From assembly GCF_001423585.1 (NCBI RefSeq), contig NZ_LMOP01000012.1, positions 124,001-188,000 on the forward strand: 64,000 bases of DNA, written 5' to 3'. Within the stretch, counting starts at the first letter, position 1. Each line of letters starts with the position of its first letter. This DNA is from Xanthomonas sp. Leaf148. Its GTDB lineage: Bacteria > Pseudomonadota > Gammaproteobacteria > Xanthomonadales > Xanthomonadaceae. A program made the translations under genes and the position numbers. Shown here one piece after another: positions 28,752 through 37,292 of the stretch. The notes under the pieces are model-generated. The model had not been told where the DNA came from and did not search any database. It saw nothing but the letters and a program-made list of their open reading frames with translations.

Positions 28752-29399
28752 TCAGCCGCAGCCTTCCACATAATCGACTTGCGGCGCCTGCCCTACCCGC
28801 CAGCTGCTGACCGTGCCGCCGGCATCGGTCTCGAAGACCAGCGCAGACTGCGTCGCGGCATCGGCATGGCGCAGCGTCTGCGCACCGGGCAGGTATTTGT
28901 GCGGTTGTGCGTCCAAGCCATCGGGATACAGCGCGCGCAGCTGCGCCACCGTCATGCCGACCTTGCCGCCGCCGGGCGCGATTTCCTTCGGCTCGTTGGT
29001 CTGGTAACGCACCAGGTGATCGCCCTCGAACATGAAACCGAATCGACGCGCGTCATCGGCCCACTGCGGGCGCAGCAAGTAACACCCGCCATCGCTGGCG
29101 GCATCGCCGCGCAATTCGCCACCCCAGGCCGCGCGCGCCTGCGCAGCGTCCATGCCTAACCGCAGGTCGCCATAGCCATCCAGCCGTGCAAGCGTGGTGG
29201 GTTCCTGGCGCAGATGCGGCGGAAACGTGCCGGGCGGGGCGGTTGCCGGCGGCACCGCGTCTGCGGGCTGATCGTTGGCAGACGCGACCGCTGCATGCGC
29301 GGTATCGGCCGGCGCTTGCGCAGCCGGCGCATCGTCGCCGCGATGACAGCCAGCCACCATCAGCACCATACCTATCCAACCAAGCAGTCTGCGTGTCAT
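28752..29399 (-). CDS. Hypothetical lipoprotein
   Basis: The 215-residue protein has a lipobox (LMVAGC, cysteine 18) and an Ala/Pro/Asp-rich tether to about residue 65. The globular domain holds two related segments, DLRLGMDAAQARAAWGGEL and VGMTVAQLRALYPDGL. This internal duplication is of the kind seen in SmpA/BamE-like and lectin-annotated lipoproteins. The function is unknown. Membrane destination cannot be decided, though the residue after Cys is His rather than Asp, which favours the outer membrane by the +2 rule. Confidence 0.75.
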   Translation of the reverse strand: MTRRLLGWIGMVLMVAGCHRGDDAPAAQAPADTAHAAVASANDQPADAVPPATAPPGTFPPHLRQEPTTLARLDGYGDLRLGMDAAQARAAWGGELRGDAASDGGCYLLRPQWADDARRFGFMFEGDHLVRYQTNEPKEIAPGGGKVGMTVAQLRALYPDGLDAQPHKYLPGAQTLRHADAATQSALVFETDAGGTVSSWRVGQAPQVDYVEGCG

Positions 29400-29540
29400 C
29401 GATGCGCTCCGTTATGCGTTGGCCCAGCCTACACAGCCGGCATCGCGGCGATGTGCAGGGCACGGCAACCTGCCGTCGCACTGATGTCATCGGCGCTTCA
29501 TTGGCAGCGGTCACGCTGTCGGCTTCGCAGGACTGCCGCC

Positions 29541-30098
29541 ATGACCCCACGCAAGACCGAACTCGCCCTGACGGCACTGCAATCGCACCGCAGCCCACTG
29601 ACGTTACTGCAGCGCCGTGCGCTGATCCTGGCCGATGGGCAGCGCAATCTGGCGACACTGGCGCTGTTGCTGGGCGACAGCGGAGCCGCGTTGGTGCAGA
29701 CGCTGTGCGCGCTGGGGTATCTGACACAGGTTGAAGATGCGCCAGCCAGTGCATCGCGCTCGACCGCTCCGATGGTCGCGGTGATGCCGATTGCGGCGCT
29801 GTCTGCAGCGGTCCAGGCGCCGCCCGTTACTGCGCCCACCGAGGAAGATCTGCAACGCCTGCGCCGTCGCGCTGCCACCAACGCGCGCCTGTACCTGCTC
29901 GATATCCTGCAGTTGCAGCGCAACCCGGTGGCGATGGTGTTGCACCGGCAGTTGCAGGCCGCACGCGCGGAAGAGGAGATCGGCATCGCCATCAATACGG
30001 CGCTGCGTGAGCTTCCGCAGTTCACGTCCGCCTCGTATTCGCAACGCGTGCGCACCCGGGTCGAAGAGCTACTGCCGGATGCGTTGCAGGTCGCGTAA
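29541..30098 (+). CDS. Hypothetical protein
   Basis: I do not recognise the 185-residue product. The N-terminal 70 residues (LTLLQRRALILADGQRNLATLALLLG and a following LGYL) look like a small helical winged-helix-like module seen in various proteobacterial regulators. After an Ala/Pro linker, a helical region (DLQRLRRRAATNARLYLLDIL) completes it. No signal peptide or membrane segment is present. AGGA lies upstream of the ATG. It is transcribed divergently from the lipoprotein gene. Confidence 0.6.
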   Translation: MTPRKTELALTALQSHRSPLTLLQRRALILADGQRNLATLALLLGDSGAALVQTLCALGYLTQVEDAPASASRSTAPMVAVMPIAALSAAVQAPPVTAPTEEDLQRLRRRAATNARLYLLDILQLQRNPVAMVLHRQLQAARAEEEIGIAINTALRELPQFTSASYSQRVRTRVEELLPDALQVA

Positions 30099-30396
30099 TG
30101 CCGGCCGGCACGCGGATTCGATTCTGGAGCGCAGCACGCGGATGTCGGTGATGAACTCCAAGCGCTCGGTCATTTCCTGGCGATCGCCGAGACCGACGCT
30201 GCCTGCTGTTGTCGCAGTCCGTCGCAGCGGCGATGCGAAACCAATGGCGAAGAGCACGCCAGCACCCGCGTTGCGCTGAATGCACGTGGGCGTGCAATGG
30301 ATGCCGGTGACGCGACGGCCGGCAGTGTCCGCGTTGGAAACGTTGGCCCCGATTGCACGCCATTGGAGGCGGCGCAAACCGGTTTGATCGGCACGC
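30099..30396. other. Gap between the hypothetical gene and TIR copy 4
   Basis: No gene or hairpin is recognised. With TIR copy 4 the gene-free stretch is 443 bases. Confidence 0.5.
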
Positions 30397-30544
30397 TTAG
30401 AGCGGCTATGGAGACTTAGCGTGCAGTCGCCGGGCCTATGTGGAAGCCGCACTCAGAACCGGAGTGCACGCGTGGTCCATGCCGCACCGAGCAACGGCCG
30501 CGTCCGCTTGGTGGTGAGCACAGTCATTTTGCTAGCCGCGCTTA
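30397..30544 (+). repeat. TIR element copy 4
   Basis: The left end CTTAGAGCGGCTATGGAGAC is diverged; the right end is ATTTTGCTAGCCGCGCTTA. The core CAGAACCGGAGTGCACGCG and GGTCCATGCCGCACCGAGCA is well conserved. The terminal TTA at 30542-30544 is the stop codon (TAA) of hmgA on the minus strand. Confidence 0.82.
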
Positions 30545-31855
30545 GTCTGCCGGGCCAGACGTCGGCGCCTTGAACCCTGCACGCAAGCCGGACCAGCATT
30601 GCTGGTAGTCGCCTTGTCGATGGGTAGCCTGTAGCGCCTGCTGGGTGGGGCGCAATACCGCACGGGTTTCGAACATGAAAGCCATGGTCTCGGCGATGAC
30701 ATCCGGGCGCGACAGATCCGCCTGCGAGGCCTTGTCGAAGGTTGTCGCATCCGGGCCGTGCCCACTCATGCAGTTGTGCAGCGACGCACCGCCGGGTGCG
30801 AAGCCTTCGGCCTTGGCGTCGTAGACGCCATGCACCAATCCCATGAACTCACTGGCCACATTGCGGTGGAACCACGGTGGGCGGAAGGTATGCTGCGCCA
30901 CCAGCCAGCGCGGCGGGAAGATCGCAAAATCCATATTGGCCGTGCCGTGCGTGTCGCTGGGCGAGGTCAGCACGGTGAAGATGCTGGGATCGGGGTGATC
31001 GAAACTGATCGAGCCGATGGTGTTGAAGCGGCGCAGATCGTAGCGATACGGCGCGTAATTGCCGTGCCAGGCCACCACGTCGAGCGGCGAATGGCCGATG
31101 TCCGCACGCCACAAATGGCCCTGGAATTTGGCGACCAGTTCGAATGCGCCTTCGCGCTGCTCGAAGGCGGCGTGCGGGGTCTCGAAGTCGCGCGGGTTGG
31201 CCAGGCCATTGCTGCCGATCGGGCCCAGGTCGGGCAGGCGCAACAAGCCACCGAAGTTTTCGCAGACATAGCCGCGCGCGGTGTCGTCGCGCAGCTCGAC
31301 ACGGAAGCGCACGCCGCGCGGAATCACGCCGATCTGCTGCGGCTCCAGTTCCAGCACGCCAAGCTCGGTGTGCACCCTCAGCCGGCCCAGCTGCGGCACC
31401 AGCAACAACTCGCCATCGGCGTCATAGAAAAAGCGATCATGCATGGAGGCGTTGGCCGCATACAGGTGCACGGCCACCCCGGTCATCGCCTCGGGGCCGC
31501 CATTGCCGGCCATGGTGTAGAGGCCATCGATGAAATCTGTCGGCGTGGATGGCAGCGGCAACGGACTCCAACGCAGTTGATCCGGCGGCACCGGCCCGCT
31601 GCCGAACGCGTTGTGGAGCTGCGACTGCTCGATCAAGGAGAAGCTGCCATGCACGGCCGCCGGGCGAATGCGGTACAGCCAACTGCGCCGATTTTGGCCG
31701 CGCGGTGCGGTGAACGCGGTGCCCGACAACTGCTCGGCATACAGCCCGTGCGCCACGCGCTGCGGCGAGTTCTGCCCGACCGGCAGGCTGCCCGGCACCG
31801 CTTCGGTAGCGAACTCGTTGCCGAAGCCGGTCATGTAGTGCTGCTGGTTGTGCAT
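30542..31855 (-). CDS. hmgA: Homogentisate 1,2-dioxygenase
   Basis: HmgA opens the ring of homogentisate to maleylacetoacetate in tyrosine/phenylalanine breakdown, using Fe(II). The 437-residue length is typical. The N-terminus [18 protein letters not shown] and the iron-site region [18 protein letters not shown] (His and Glu ligands) with CMSGHGPD (third His) are clear. It lies near hppD, which makes its substrate, but a DUF559 gene and repeats separate them. Its stop codon is formed by a TIR element end. Confidence 0.97.
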   Translation of the reverse strand: MHNQQHYMTGFGNEFATEAVPGSLPVGQNSPQRVAHGLYAEQLSGTAFTAPRGQNRRSWLYRIRPAAVHGSFSLIEQSQLHNAFGSGPVPPDQLRWSPLPLPSTPTDFIDGLYTMAGNGGPEAMTGVAVHLYAANASMHDRFFYDADGELLLVPQLGRLRVHTELGVLELEPQQIGVIPRGVRFRVELRDDTARGYVCENFGGLLRLPDLGPIGSNGLANPRDFETPHAAFEQREGAFELVAKFQGHLWRADIGHSPLDVVAWHGNYAPYRYDLRRFNTIGSISFDHPDPSIFTVLTSPSDTHGTANMDFAIFPPRWLVAQHTFRPPWFHRNVASEFMGLVHGVYDAKAEGFAPGGASLHNCMSGHGPDATTFDKASQADLSRPDVIAETMAFMFETRAVLRPTQQALQATHRQGDYQQCWSGLRAGFKAPTSGPAD

Positions 31856-31915
31856 GGTGGCGCGTCCGGATGTTGCCCCCCCTCCTCGACCGCAGAAGGC
31901 TGGGCTTGGGGTGAA

Positions 31916-32308
31916 TCAAGCCCCTCTCCCACCGGGAGAGGGGTTGGGGTGAGGGTACGGTGTAGCGGCCATCTTGAAGATTGTCTCGACCACCGCATCC
32001 AGCGAAAGCAATACATCGTTGTTCCAGAAGCGCAGCACTGTCCATCCCTTCGATTGAAGCCACCGCGTCCTTGCCTGATCGCTGAATGCCTGGTGCTGCG
32101 ATCCATCCAACTCAATAATCAACCTGACTTCCACACAACAGAAATCCGCGATGTACGGTGGAACTGGATGCTGACGTCTGAACTTGAGGCCTTGCAGCTG
32201 ATTGCTGCGGAGACAGCGCCAAAGCTCACGTTCTGCGTCCGTCAACTCTTTGCGTAATGCGCGCGCATGGGTGCGTGTGACAGTGGGTAATGGCGGTTTG
32301 ATTTTCAT
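31916..32308 (-). CDS. DUF559 domain protein (very-short-patch-repair-like nuclease fold)
   Basis: The 130-residue protein contains the DUF559 restriction-endonuclease-like domain: ARALRKELTDAERELWRCL, FRRQHPVPPYIADFCC (acidic residue), LIIELDGSQH and LQSKGWTVLRFWN form the PD-(D/E)xK-like core. DNA cleavage is inferred from the fold, not shown. The C-terminus (PYPHPNPSPGGRGA) is encoded by the flanking palindromic repeat, and a matching inverted copy lies just upstream of the ATG. The gene sits between hmgA and hppD as an apparent insertion. Confidence 0.85.
   Translation of the reverse strand: MKIKPPLPTVTRTHARALRKELTDAERELWRCLRSNQLQGLKFRRQHPVPPYIADFCCVEVRLIIELDGSQHQAFSDQARTRWLQSKGWTVLRFWNNDVLLSLDAVVETIFKMAATPYPHPNPSPGGRGA
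31918..31962 (-). repeat. Palindromic repeat, left inverted copy flanking the DUF559 gene
   Basis: Reads on the plus strand as AGCCCCTCTCCCACC, GGGAGAGGGGTTGGGGTG, AGGGTACGGTG. It is the near-perfect reverse complement of the copy at 32313-32359. The DUF559 stop codon and last 14 codons lie inside it. Confidence 0.9.
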
Positions 32309-32312
32309 CGCT

Positions 32313-32359
32313 CCACCGTACCCTCACCCCAACCCCTCTCCCGCAGGGAGAGGGGCTTT
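32313..32359 (+). repeat. Palindromic repeat, right inverted copy flanking the DUF559 gene
   Basis: Begins CACCGTACCCTCACCCCAAC and continues CCCTCTCCCGCAGGGAGAGG. It matches the complement of 31918-31962 over about 44 bases with only the loop dinucleotide and an end base differing. Confidence 0.9.
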
Positions 32360-32586
32360 AACCACGTGCGTCTTCGTTGCCCTGTGTTGTCAGAAAAACA
32401 CCTTGCCTGGGCGTACTGGATTGCTGCCACTTGCCTAACGCGTCGTCTCATCCGTACCGGAACTACATCCGACGTGACGAACAGACAAGCGTGACACCGC
32501 AACAATCTGCACCACTCCAAACTCGCGCCGACGCAGCTAATGGCAACAAGCACAAATCCCGAACGGCGAATCACCCATCCCTGCCC

Positions 32587-33702
32587 TCAAAGCACCCCGC
32601 GCTTGATCTGGTCGCGCTCGATGCTCTCGAACAGCGCCTGAAAATTACCTTCGCCGAAGCCTTCATTGCCCTTGCGCTGGATGATCTCGAAGAAGATCGG
32701 GCCGATGCTGTTGGTGGTGAAGATCTGCAGCAACTTGCGCTGCTTGGTGTCCACGTCCGCATCGATCAGGATCTTGTTGCGGCGCAGGCGCGCGACGTCT
32801 TCGCCGTGATCGGGGATGCGCAGGTCCACCACGTCGAAATAGGTGTCCGGCGTATCCAGAAAACTCACGCCGGCCTCGTGCATCTTTTCCACGCTGGCGT
32901 AGATGTCGTCGGTGAAGCAGGCGATGTGCTGGATGCCTTCGCCTTGATAAGCGTCCAGATACTCGTTGATCTGGCTCTTGGGGTCGGACGATTCGTTGAG
33001 CGGAATGCGCACGATGCCATCGGGTGCGGTCATCGCCTTGGACACCAGGCCGGTCTTGGCGCCCTTGATGTCGAAGTAGCGGATCTCGCGGAAGTTGAAC
33101 AAGCGTTCGTAGTAATCCGACCAACGCTGCATGTTGCCGAAATACAGGTTGTGGGTGAGGTGGTCGATGAAGGTCAGGCCGAAGCCGACCGGGTGTTGGT
33201 CGGCGCCCTCGATGGGCTCGAAGTCGGCGTCGTAGATGCTGCCGGCATCGCCATAGCGATCCACCAGATACAGCATGCAATCGCCGATGCCCTTGACCAC
33301 CGGTGCCGGCACCGCGCGCGTCTCTGGCTTGTTCTGCACCGCTTCGCCGCCGTTGCCCAGCACCGTCTGCAGCACGGTGTCGGCCGGGGTGCGGAAGCGG
33401 ATGGCAAAGCCGCAGGCGCAGGGGCCATGCGCGGCCGCAAAATCGGCGGCAAACGAATCGGGGTCTTCGTTGAGCAGAAAATTGACCCCGCCCTGGCGAT
33501 AGACGGTAATGGCGCGGCTGCGGTGCCGCAGCACCGCACTGAAGCCCATCTTGCGGAAATAGTCATGCAGTTGCGCGGCCTGGCCGGCCGGTGCGGCGAA
33601 TTCGACGAATTCGAACCCGTCGATTCCCATCGGATTGTCGAAGGTGGTGACCTGCATCCCCGGATCAGGGCGGGCTACAGTGGTGTTCGGTTGTGCGCTC
33701 AT
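32587..33702 (-). CDS. hppD: 4-hydroxyphenylpyruvate dioxygenase
   Basis: Converts 4-hydroxyphenylpyruvate to homogentisate with Fe(II), feeding HmgA. The 371-residue protein has two vicinal-oxygen-chelate domains. Iron ligands are in TFIDHLTHNLYFGN, GEGIQHIACFTDD and PIFFEIIQRKGN near the C-terminus. It is transcribed divergently from a MarR-family gene with about 120 bases between starts, which suggests that protein regulates it. Confidence 0.96.
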   Translation of the reverse strand: MSAQPNTTVARPDPGMQVTTFDNPMGIDGFEFVEFAAPAGQAAQLHDYFRKMGFSAVLRHRSRAITVYRQGGVNFLLNEDPDSFAADFAAAHGPCACGFAIRFRTPADTVLQTVLGNGGEAVQNKPETRAVPAPVVKGIGDCMLYLVDRYGDAGSIYDADFEPIEGADQHPVGFGLTFIDHLTHNLYFGNMQRWSDYYERLFNFREIRYFDIKGAKTGLVSKAMTAPDGIVRIPLNESSDPKSQINEYLDAYQGEGIQHIACFTDDIYASVEKMHEAGVSFLDTPDTYFDVVDLRIPDHGEDVARLRRNKILIDADVDTKQRKLLQIFTTNSIGPIFFEIIQRKGNEGFGEGNFQALFESIERDQIKRGVL

Positions 33703-33781
33703 CGTCGTTTCTCCACGCTAGGCGGCCCGCAGGGCTATGCGGGGTGGCAGAAGACCCGCGAGAATGCGCAGGCCACCCCTC

Positions 33782-33802
33782 GTTTGTAGTTGCAAATGAA
33801 AC
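33782..33802. promoter_or_regulatory. Possible MarR operator between hppD and its divergent regulator
   Basis: An imperfect palindrome has GTTTG at the left and GAAAC at the right, with an inner TTTG-N6-CAAA. It lies in the AT-richest part of the divergent promoter region. MarR-family proteins usually bind such 18-22 bp palindromes; binding here is inferred. Confidence 0.4.
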
Positions 33803-33824
33803 CAAAATCAAGACACAGTGCAAC

Positions 33825-34313
33825 ATGAGCGATCACGACACCTCCAACCCGCCGCAACATCCCGTGCTGCTCAACCTTGAGCAGTTCCTGCCATATCGCC
33901 TCAGCGTGCTGTCCAACCGCATCAGCGCCAACATCGCCAAGGTCTACGGCGACCGCTACGGCATGGCCATTCCCGAGTGGCGGGTGATCACCATCCTGGC
34001 GCTGTATCCGGGCTCGTCGGCCAGCGAGGTCTCCGACCGCACCGCGATGGACAAGGTTGCAGTGAGTCGCGCGGTGGCGCGGCTGCTGGAACGGGGCTTC
34101 ATCCGCCGCGAGACCCACGGCGACGACCGCCGCCGCTCGATGCTGGCACTGTCGCCGGCCGGGCGCCAGGTGTACGAAACCGTCGCACCGCTGGTCAACG
34201 AAATGGAACAACGGCTGATGTCGGTGTTCAGCGACGAAGAACAGCAGTTGCTGGAACGCCTGATCGACCGGCTGGCCAAGGATGGGCTACCGCGCATGGC
34301 GGGCAAGGACTGA
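33825..34313 (+). CDS. MarR-family transcriptional regulator
   Basis: The 162-residue protein has the MarR winged helix-turn-helix: PEWRVITILALYPGSSASEVSDR, then MDKVAVSRAVARLLERGF as recognition helix, and the wing with RRETHGDDRRRSMLALS. The ATG at 33825 gives the compact family length; an open frame upstream overlaps the hppD promoter. It is divergent from hppD, so it probably controls aromatic catabolism and itself. A homogentisate- or hydroxyphenylpyruvate-type ligand is a guess. Confidence 0.88.
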   Translation: MSDHDTSNPPQHPVLLNLEQFLPYRLSVLSNRISANIAKVYGDRYGMAIPEWRVITILALYPGSSASEVSDRTAMDKVAVSRAVARLLERGFIRRETHGDDRRRSMLALSPAGRQVYETVAPLVNEMEQRLMSVFSDEEQQLLERLIDRLAKDGLPRMAGKD

Positions 34314-34554
34314 GCTTCGCTTTGCAGTACGGCAGCTGGCGTTCGTGCAGCGCTGCGATGATCGGGTTGGGCTCGGATACGGCCGCGCTGCCAGGCACGC
34401 GGCTGACGCCGATGTCGTTAGTGTGTTGCGCGATCGCTGCGGGCACTGCGTTATTGCAGGCAGCGATGCCCAACCTGCTCGCGTCATCGGGCATCGCATG
34501 CAACGGTCCATGCACATCCGCGTGGTCTTCGGACATTGCGCTCGACAGGTACCC

Positions 34555-34588
34555 ACAAAAAACCCCGCAGCAGTGCGGGGTTTTTTGT
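34555..34588 (-). terminator. Strong terminator after the thioredoxin-like gene
   Basis: A 15-bp perfect stem, ACAAAAAACCCCGCA with its complement, has loop GCAG and A- and T-runs on both sides, so it can act on both strands. It sits 20 bases beyond the minus-strand stop. Confidence 0.9.
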
Positions 34589-34607
34589 GTGACGCATTCG
34601 CAGGGAA

Positions 34608-35198
34608 TCAGGCTTCCGGCGGTGCCCACTGCTTGAGGAATTCGAACAGCTTCTTGCGATCGAAACCCTCGCCCTTGCGCAGCTCCGGGCTGGTCTGGGT
34701 GGTCAACAGCTTGCCGTCGTTGTCCAGCACCAGCAGCGACGGATAGTCGTTGAGTTGGGCAAACTGCGACAGGAACGCGGCGTTTTCGTTGGCCGCATCG
34801 CGATTGACCTTGACCACCACAAAGTGGGCATCGCGGAAGCTGCGCAGCTCGGCATCGCCGCCCATCAGCTCGTCCAGCGTCTTGCACGGCTCGCAGGCGG
34901 CGTTGCCCACGTTGAGCACGATGCGCTTGCCGCCGCGCTTGGCCTCGACCTTGGCCGTTTCCAGATCGGCGGCCGGATCGCGCGATGGGTCGTACTGCGC
35001 ATTGAGCGCGGCCGCCGCCGCGATGTCGGCCGCGGTGGGCGTGTTGCCCGAGGACACCGGCTGGCTGGGGTCGGCACTGGGTGGCTTCTGCATCGACGTA
35101 TCCAGCGGCCGTGGCGCTTCCTGTTGCTCGGCATGCTGCCCGCAGGCGCTTAACAGACCGGCCAGCAGCAGGCCACAGACAATGGGTTTGATCGGCAT
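34608..35198 (-). CDS. Thioredoxin-like lipoprotein
   Basis: The 196-residue protein has a lipobox (LLSAC, cysteine 19), a Gln/Pro-rich tether and a C-terminal thioredoxin fold with CEPC (C102, C105), followed by NDYPSLLVLDNDG, the cis-proline region. It is expected to face the periplasm as a thiol-disulfide reductase or sensor. GAGGAG precedes the ATG at 35198. It starts 12 bases after the peptide transporter ends, so the two are likely one transcript closed by the terminator at 34555. Confidence 0.85.
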   Translation of the reverse strand: MPIKPIVCGLLLAGLLSACGQHAEQQEAPRPLDTSMQKPPSADPSQPVSSGNTPTAADIAAAAALNAQYDPSRDPAADLETAKVEAKRGGKRIVLNVGNAACEPCKTLDELMGGDAELRSFRDAHFVVVKVNRDAANENAAFLSQFAQLNDYPSLLVLDNDGKLLTTQTSPELRKGEGFDRKKLFEFLKQWAPPEA

Positions 35199-35209
35199 CG
35201 CTTTTCTCC

Positions 35210-36730
35210 TCACTTCACACCATGCATCAGTTTGTTGATCAGCGGCGCGATCAGGAACAGCAGCGCGCCGGCGCCCACCAGCGCCCAGAACCCGAAGGTA
35301 TACCCGCCCAGCGCCGACGACACGCTCATGCCTTCGCTTCCGCTGACATGGCCGGCAAAGATACCCGAGAGGTTGTTACCGATGCCGGTGGACAAAAACC
35401 AGCCACCCATGCCGAAACCGACCAGGCGCACTGGTGCCAGCTTGGTCACCATCGACAAACCGATCGGCGACAGGCACAGCTCACCCACCGACTGGATGAC
35501 GTAGACCATGAACAGGGTCCAGAACGGGATCTTGCCGGCATCGTTGACCAGGCTGGACAACGCAAACATCAGCAGCAGGAAGGCCAGGCCGTTGAACAGC
35601 AGGCCCAGGCCGAACTTGCGCGGAATCGACGGATTGAAGCGGCCGGACTTGACCCAGATCCACGCGATGACCGGCGCCAGCGCAATGATGGCGATCGAGT
35701 TGACCGACTGGAACCACGCCGTCGGGAAGGTCCACGCGCCGAAGTTGCGGTTGACGATGTTGTCGGCCAGGAAGGTGAACGAGCTGCCGGCCTGTTCGAA
35801 GAACATCCAGAACAGCACGTTGAAGGCGAAGACGATCAGCATCGCGATCACCTTGTCGCGCTGCACCTTGCCCTCGCGGATGCCTTCGACCAGCAGCATC
35901 ACCGACAGGCCGATAAACAGCACCGTCAGCACGATCTGCAGCACATCGGCGCCGACGGCCAGCAAGAAGTACACCACCGGAATCGCCAGCACGCAGCCGG
36001 CCAGCACCATCAGTACGCGGCCGATGCCCTGCGCGTCTGGTGCGGGTGCACCAATGCCCTTGAGCTGCGCGCGGCCGATCCAGAACCACACCAGGCTGAT
36101 CAACATGCCCACGCCGGACGCCATGAACACCATTTTGTAAGCCGGCATGGCCTCGGTGCCGAACACCTTTTCGGCCAGCAGCTGGGTCAACACCGGCGAG
36201 ATCATCGCGCCCAGGTTGATGCCCATGTAAAAAATGGTGAAGCCGCTGTCGCGACGCGGATCGGCCACCGAATACAGCTTGCCGACCATGGTGGAGATAT
36301 TCGGCTTGAACAGCCCGTTGCCGACCACCACGGTCGCCAGGCCGATCTCGAACATGGTGTGGTCGGGGATGGCGATCAGGAACAGGCCGGTCGCCATCAC
36401 CGCAGCGCCGACCAGGATCGAGCGCTGGTAACCGAGCACACGGTCGGCCACATAACCGCCGAAGATCGCCGCTGCATACACCAGCGCCAGATACGCGCCG
36501 TAGGTGCGCCCCGCCGGCGCCTGGCCGGTGGCATCGCCGCCAAAGAACTGCGCCACGATGTACAGCACCAGCGCCCAGCGAATGCCGTAGAACGCAAAGC
36601 GTTCCCAGAACTCGGTCATGAACAGCATCCACAGCGGCCGGGGGTGGCCAAGCAGTGTGGGGAACTCGGGAGGCGCAGGCGGCTGCGGCGGGGTGGAAGC
36701 GGATGTCGGCGCAGTTGCGTCAACGCTCAT
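35210..36730 (-). CDS. POT-family peptide:proton symporter
   Basis: The 506-residue inner-membrane carrier has about 12-14 hydrophobic segments. The POT/PTR2 signature TEFWERFAFYGIRW (ExxERF) is at about residue 40, and the second PTR signature region FTIFYMGINLGAMISPVLTQ follows. It imports di- and tripeptides using the proton gradient. A hydrophilic Ser/Thr/Pro-rich N-terminal 30 residues precede the first helix. It is followed by the thioredoxin-like lipoprotein gene. Confidence 0.93.
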   Translation of the reverse strand: MSVDATAPTSASTPPQPPAPPEFPTLLGHPRPLWMLFMTEFWERFAFYGIRWALVLYIVAQFFGGDATGQAPAGRTYGAYLALVYAAAIFGGYVADRVLGYQRSILVGAAVMATGLFLIAIPDHTMFEIGLATVVVGNGLFKPNISTMVGKLYSVADPRRDSGFTIFYMGINLGAMISPVLTQLLAEKVFGTEAMPAYKMVFMASGVGMLISLVWFWIGRAQLKGIGAPAPDAQGIGRVLMVLAGCVLAIPVVYFLLAVGADVLQIVLTVLFIGLSVMLLVEGIREGKVQRDKVIAMLIVFAFNVLFWMFFEQAGSSFTFLADNIVNRNFGAWTFPTAWFQSVNSIAIIALAPVIAWIWVKSGRFNPSIPRKFGLGLLFNGLAFLLLMFALSSLVNDAGKIPFWTLFMVYVIQSVGELCLSPIGLSMVTKLAPVRLVGFGMGGWFLSTGIGNNLSGIFAGHVSGSEGMSVSSALGGYTFGFWALVGAGALLFLIAPLINKLMHGVK

Positions 36731-37042
36731 GTGGTGTCCCTTGCGTATTCAGTAATGGCTGGGTGCCCCAGGGCGGAACCCTGGGCGACGCGCGAGGATC
36801 ACTTAGACGTCATGTACGCGTCAAATTCGCCGGAGTCGGCGGCGTGATGGGGATGGGTGGAGTGGCCGGGTGTTGTTGGGTTTGCTGCGTATCCTCCGCC
36901 AGCGTGCGCGACACCATTTCCACATCTGTGATGTTCTTTTGGCGGCCCTTTGGGTGATCAGTGGGTTGGTCGGTAAGGCGACCAAGGCGCTGCCGGTCAG
37001 CGGTAACCAACGCCCGCATCTCCCACCGCCGCATGCCCGCGT

Positions 37043-37087
37043 CCCCTTCTCCCGCCGGGAGAAGGTGCCCGTAGGGCGGATGAGGGT
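37043..37087 (+). repeat. CCTTCTCCCG-type palindromic repeat
   Basis: Has CCTTCTCCCG and CGGGAGAAGG as a tight stem, followed by TGCCCGTAGGGCGGATGAGG. The same composite recurs inside the E2 gene at 46709-46754 and, decayed, near 58448-58476. Confidence 0.8.
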
Positions 37088-37175
37088 GCGATGTCGCTGG
37101 GTGGTGCCGATCGCCGAAAATAAGAGCATCAGCAAGCGGCTGATCCCGGGGATGAGGCCCGTACCCGTACCCGTA

Positions 37176-37214
37176 CCCTCACCCCAACCCCTCTCCCGAC
37201 GGGAGAGGGGCTTC
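37176..37214 (+). repeat. CCCTCTCCCG-type palindromic repeat
   Basis: CCCTCACCCCAACCCCTCTC followed by the inverted half GGGAGAGGGGCTTC; same family as at 8784, 8939, 31918 and 32313. Confidence 0.85.
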
Positions 37215-37292
37215 AAGCGACTGCTTTCCCGAGTAAGTGCTCTCCCGAGTTTCAGCGCGCGCGCCCCTGCGTTGCTAAGCTTTTTGCCTCGC

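Larger units (their letters stand above)
36731..37292. other. Repeat-rich gap between kynA and the peptide transporter
   Basis: It holds a CCTTCTCCCG-type palindrome at about 37043-37087 with its GCCCGTAGGGCGGATGAGGG tail, a short GTACCC run (37161-37178) and a CCCTCTCCCG-type palindrome at 37176-37214. No gene is supported. Confidence 0.7.

Noticed and set aside
29541..30098. Assigning the 185-residue protein to a named regulator family
   Set aside because: Only a vague resemblance of the N-terminal helical module; not enough to name a function.
30758..32257. 499-codon plus-strand frame across hmgA and the DUF559 gene
   Set aside because: Antisense shadow of hmgA; no start signal and no recognisable domain.
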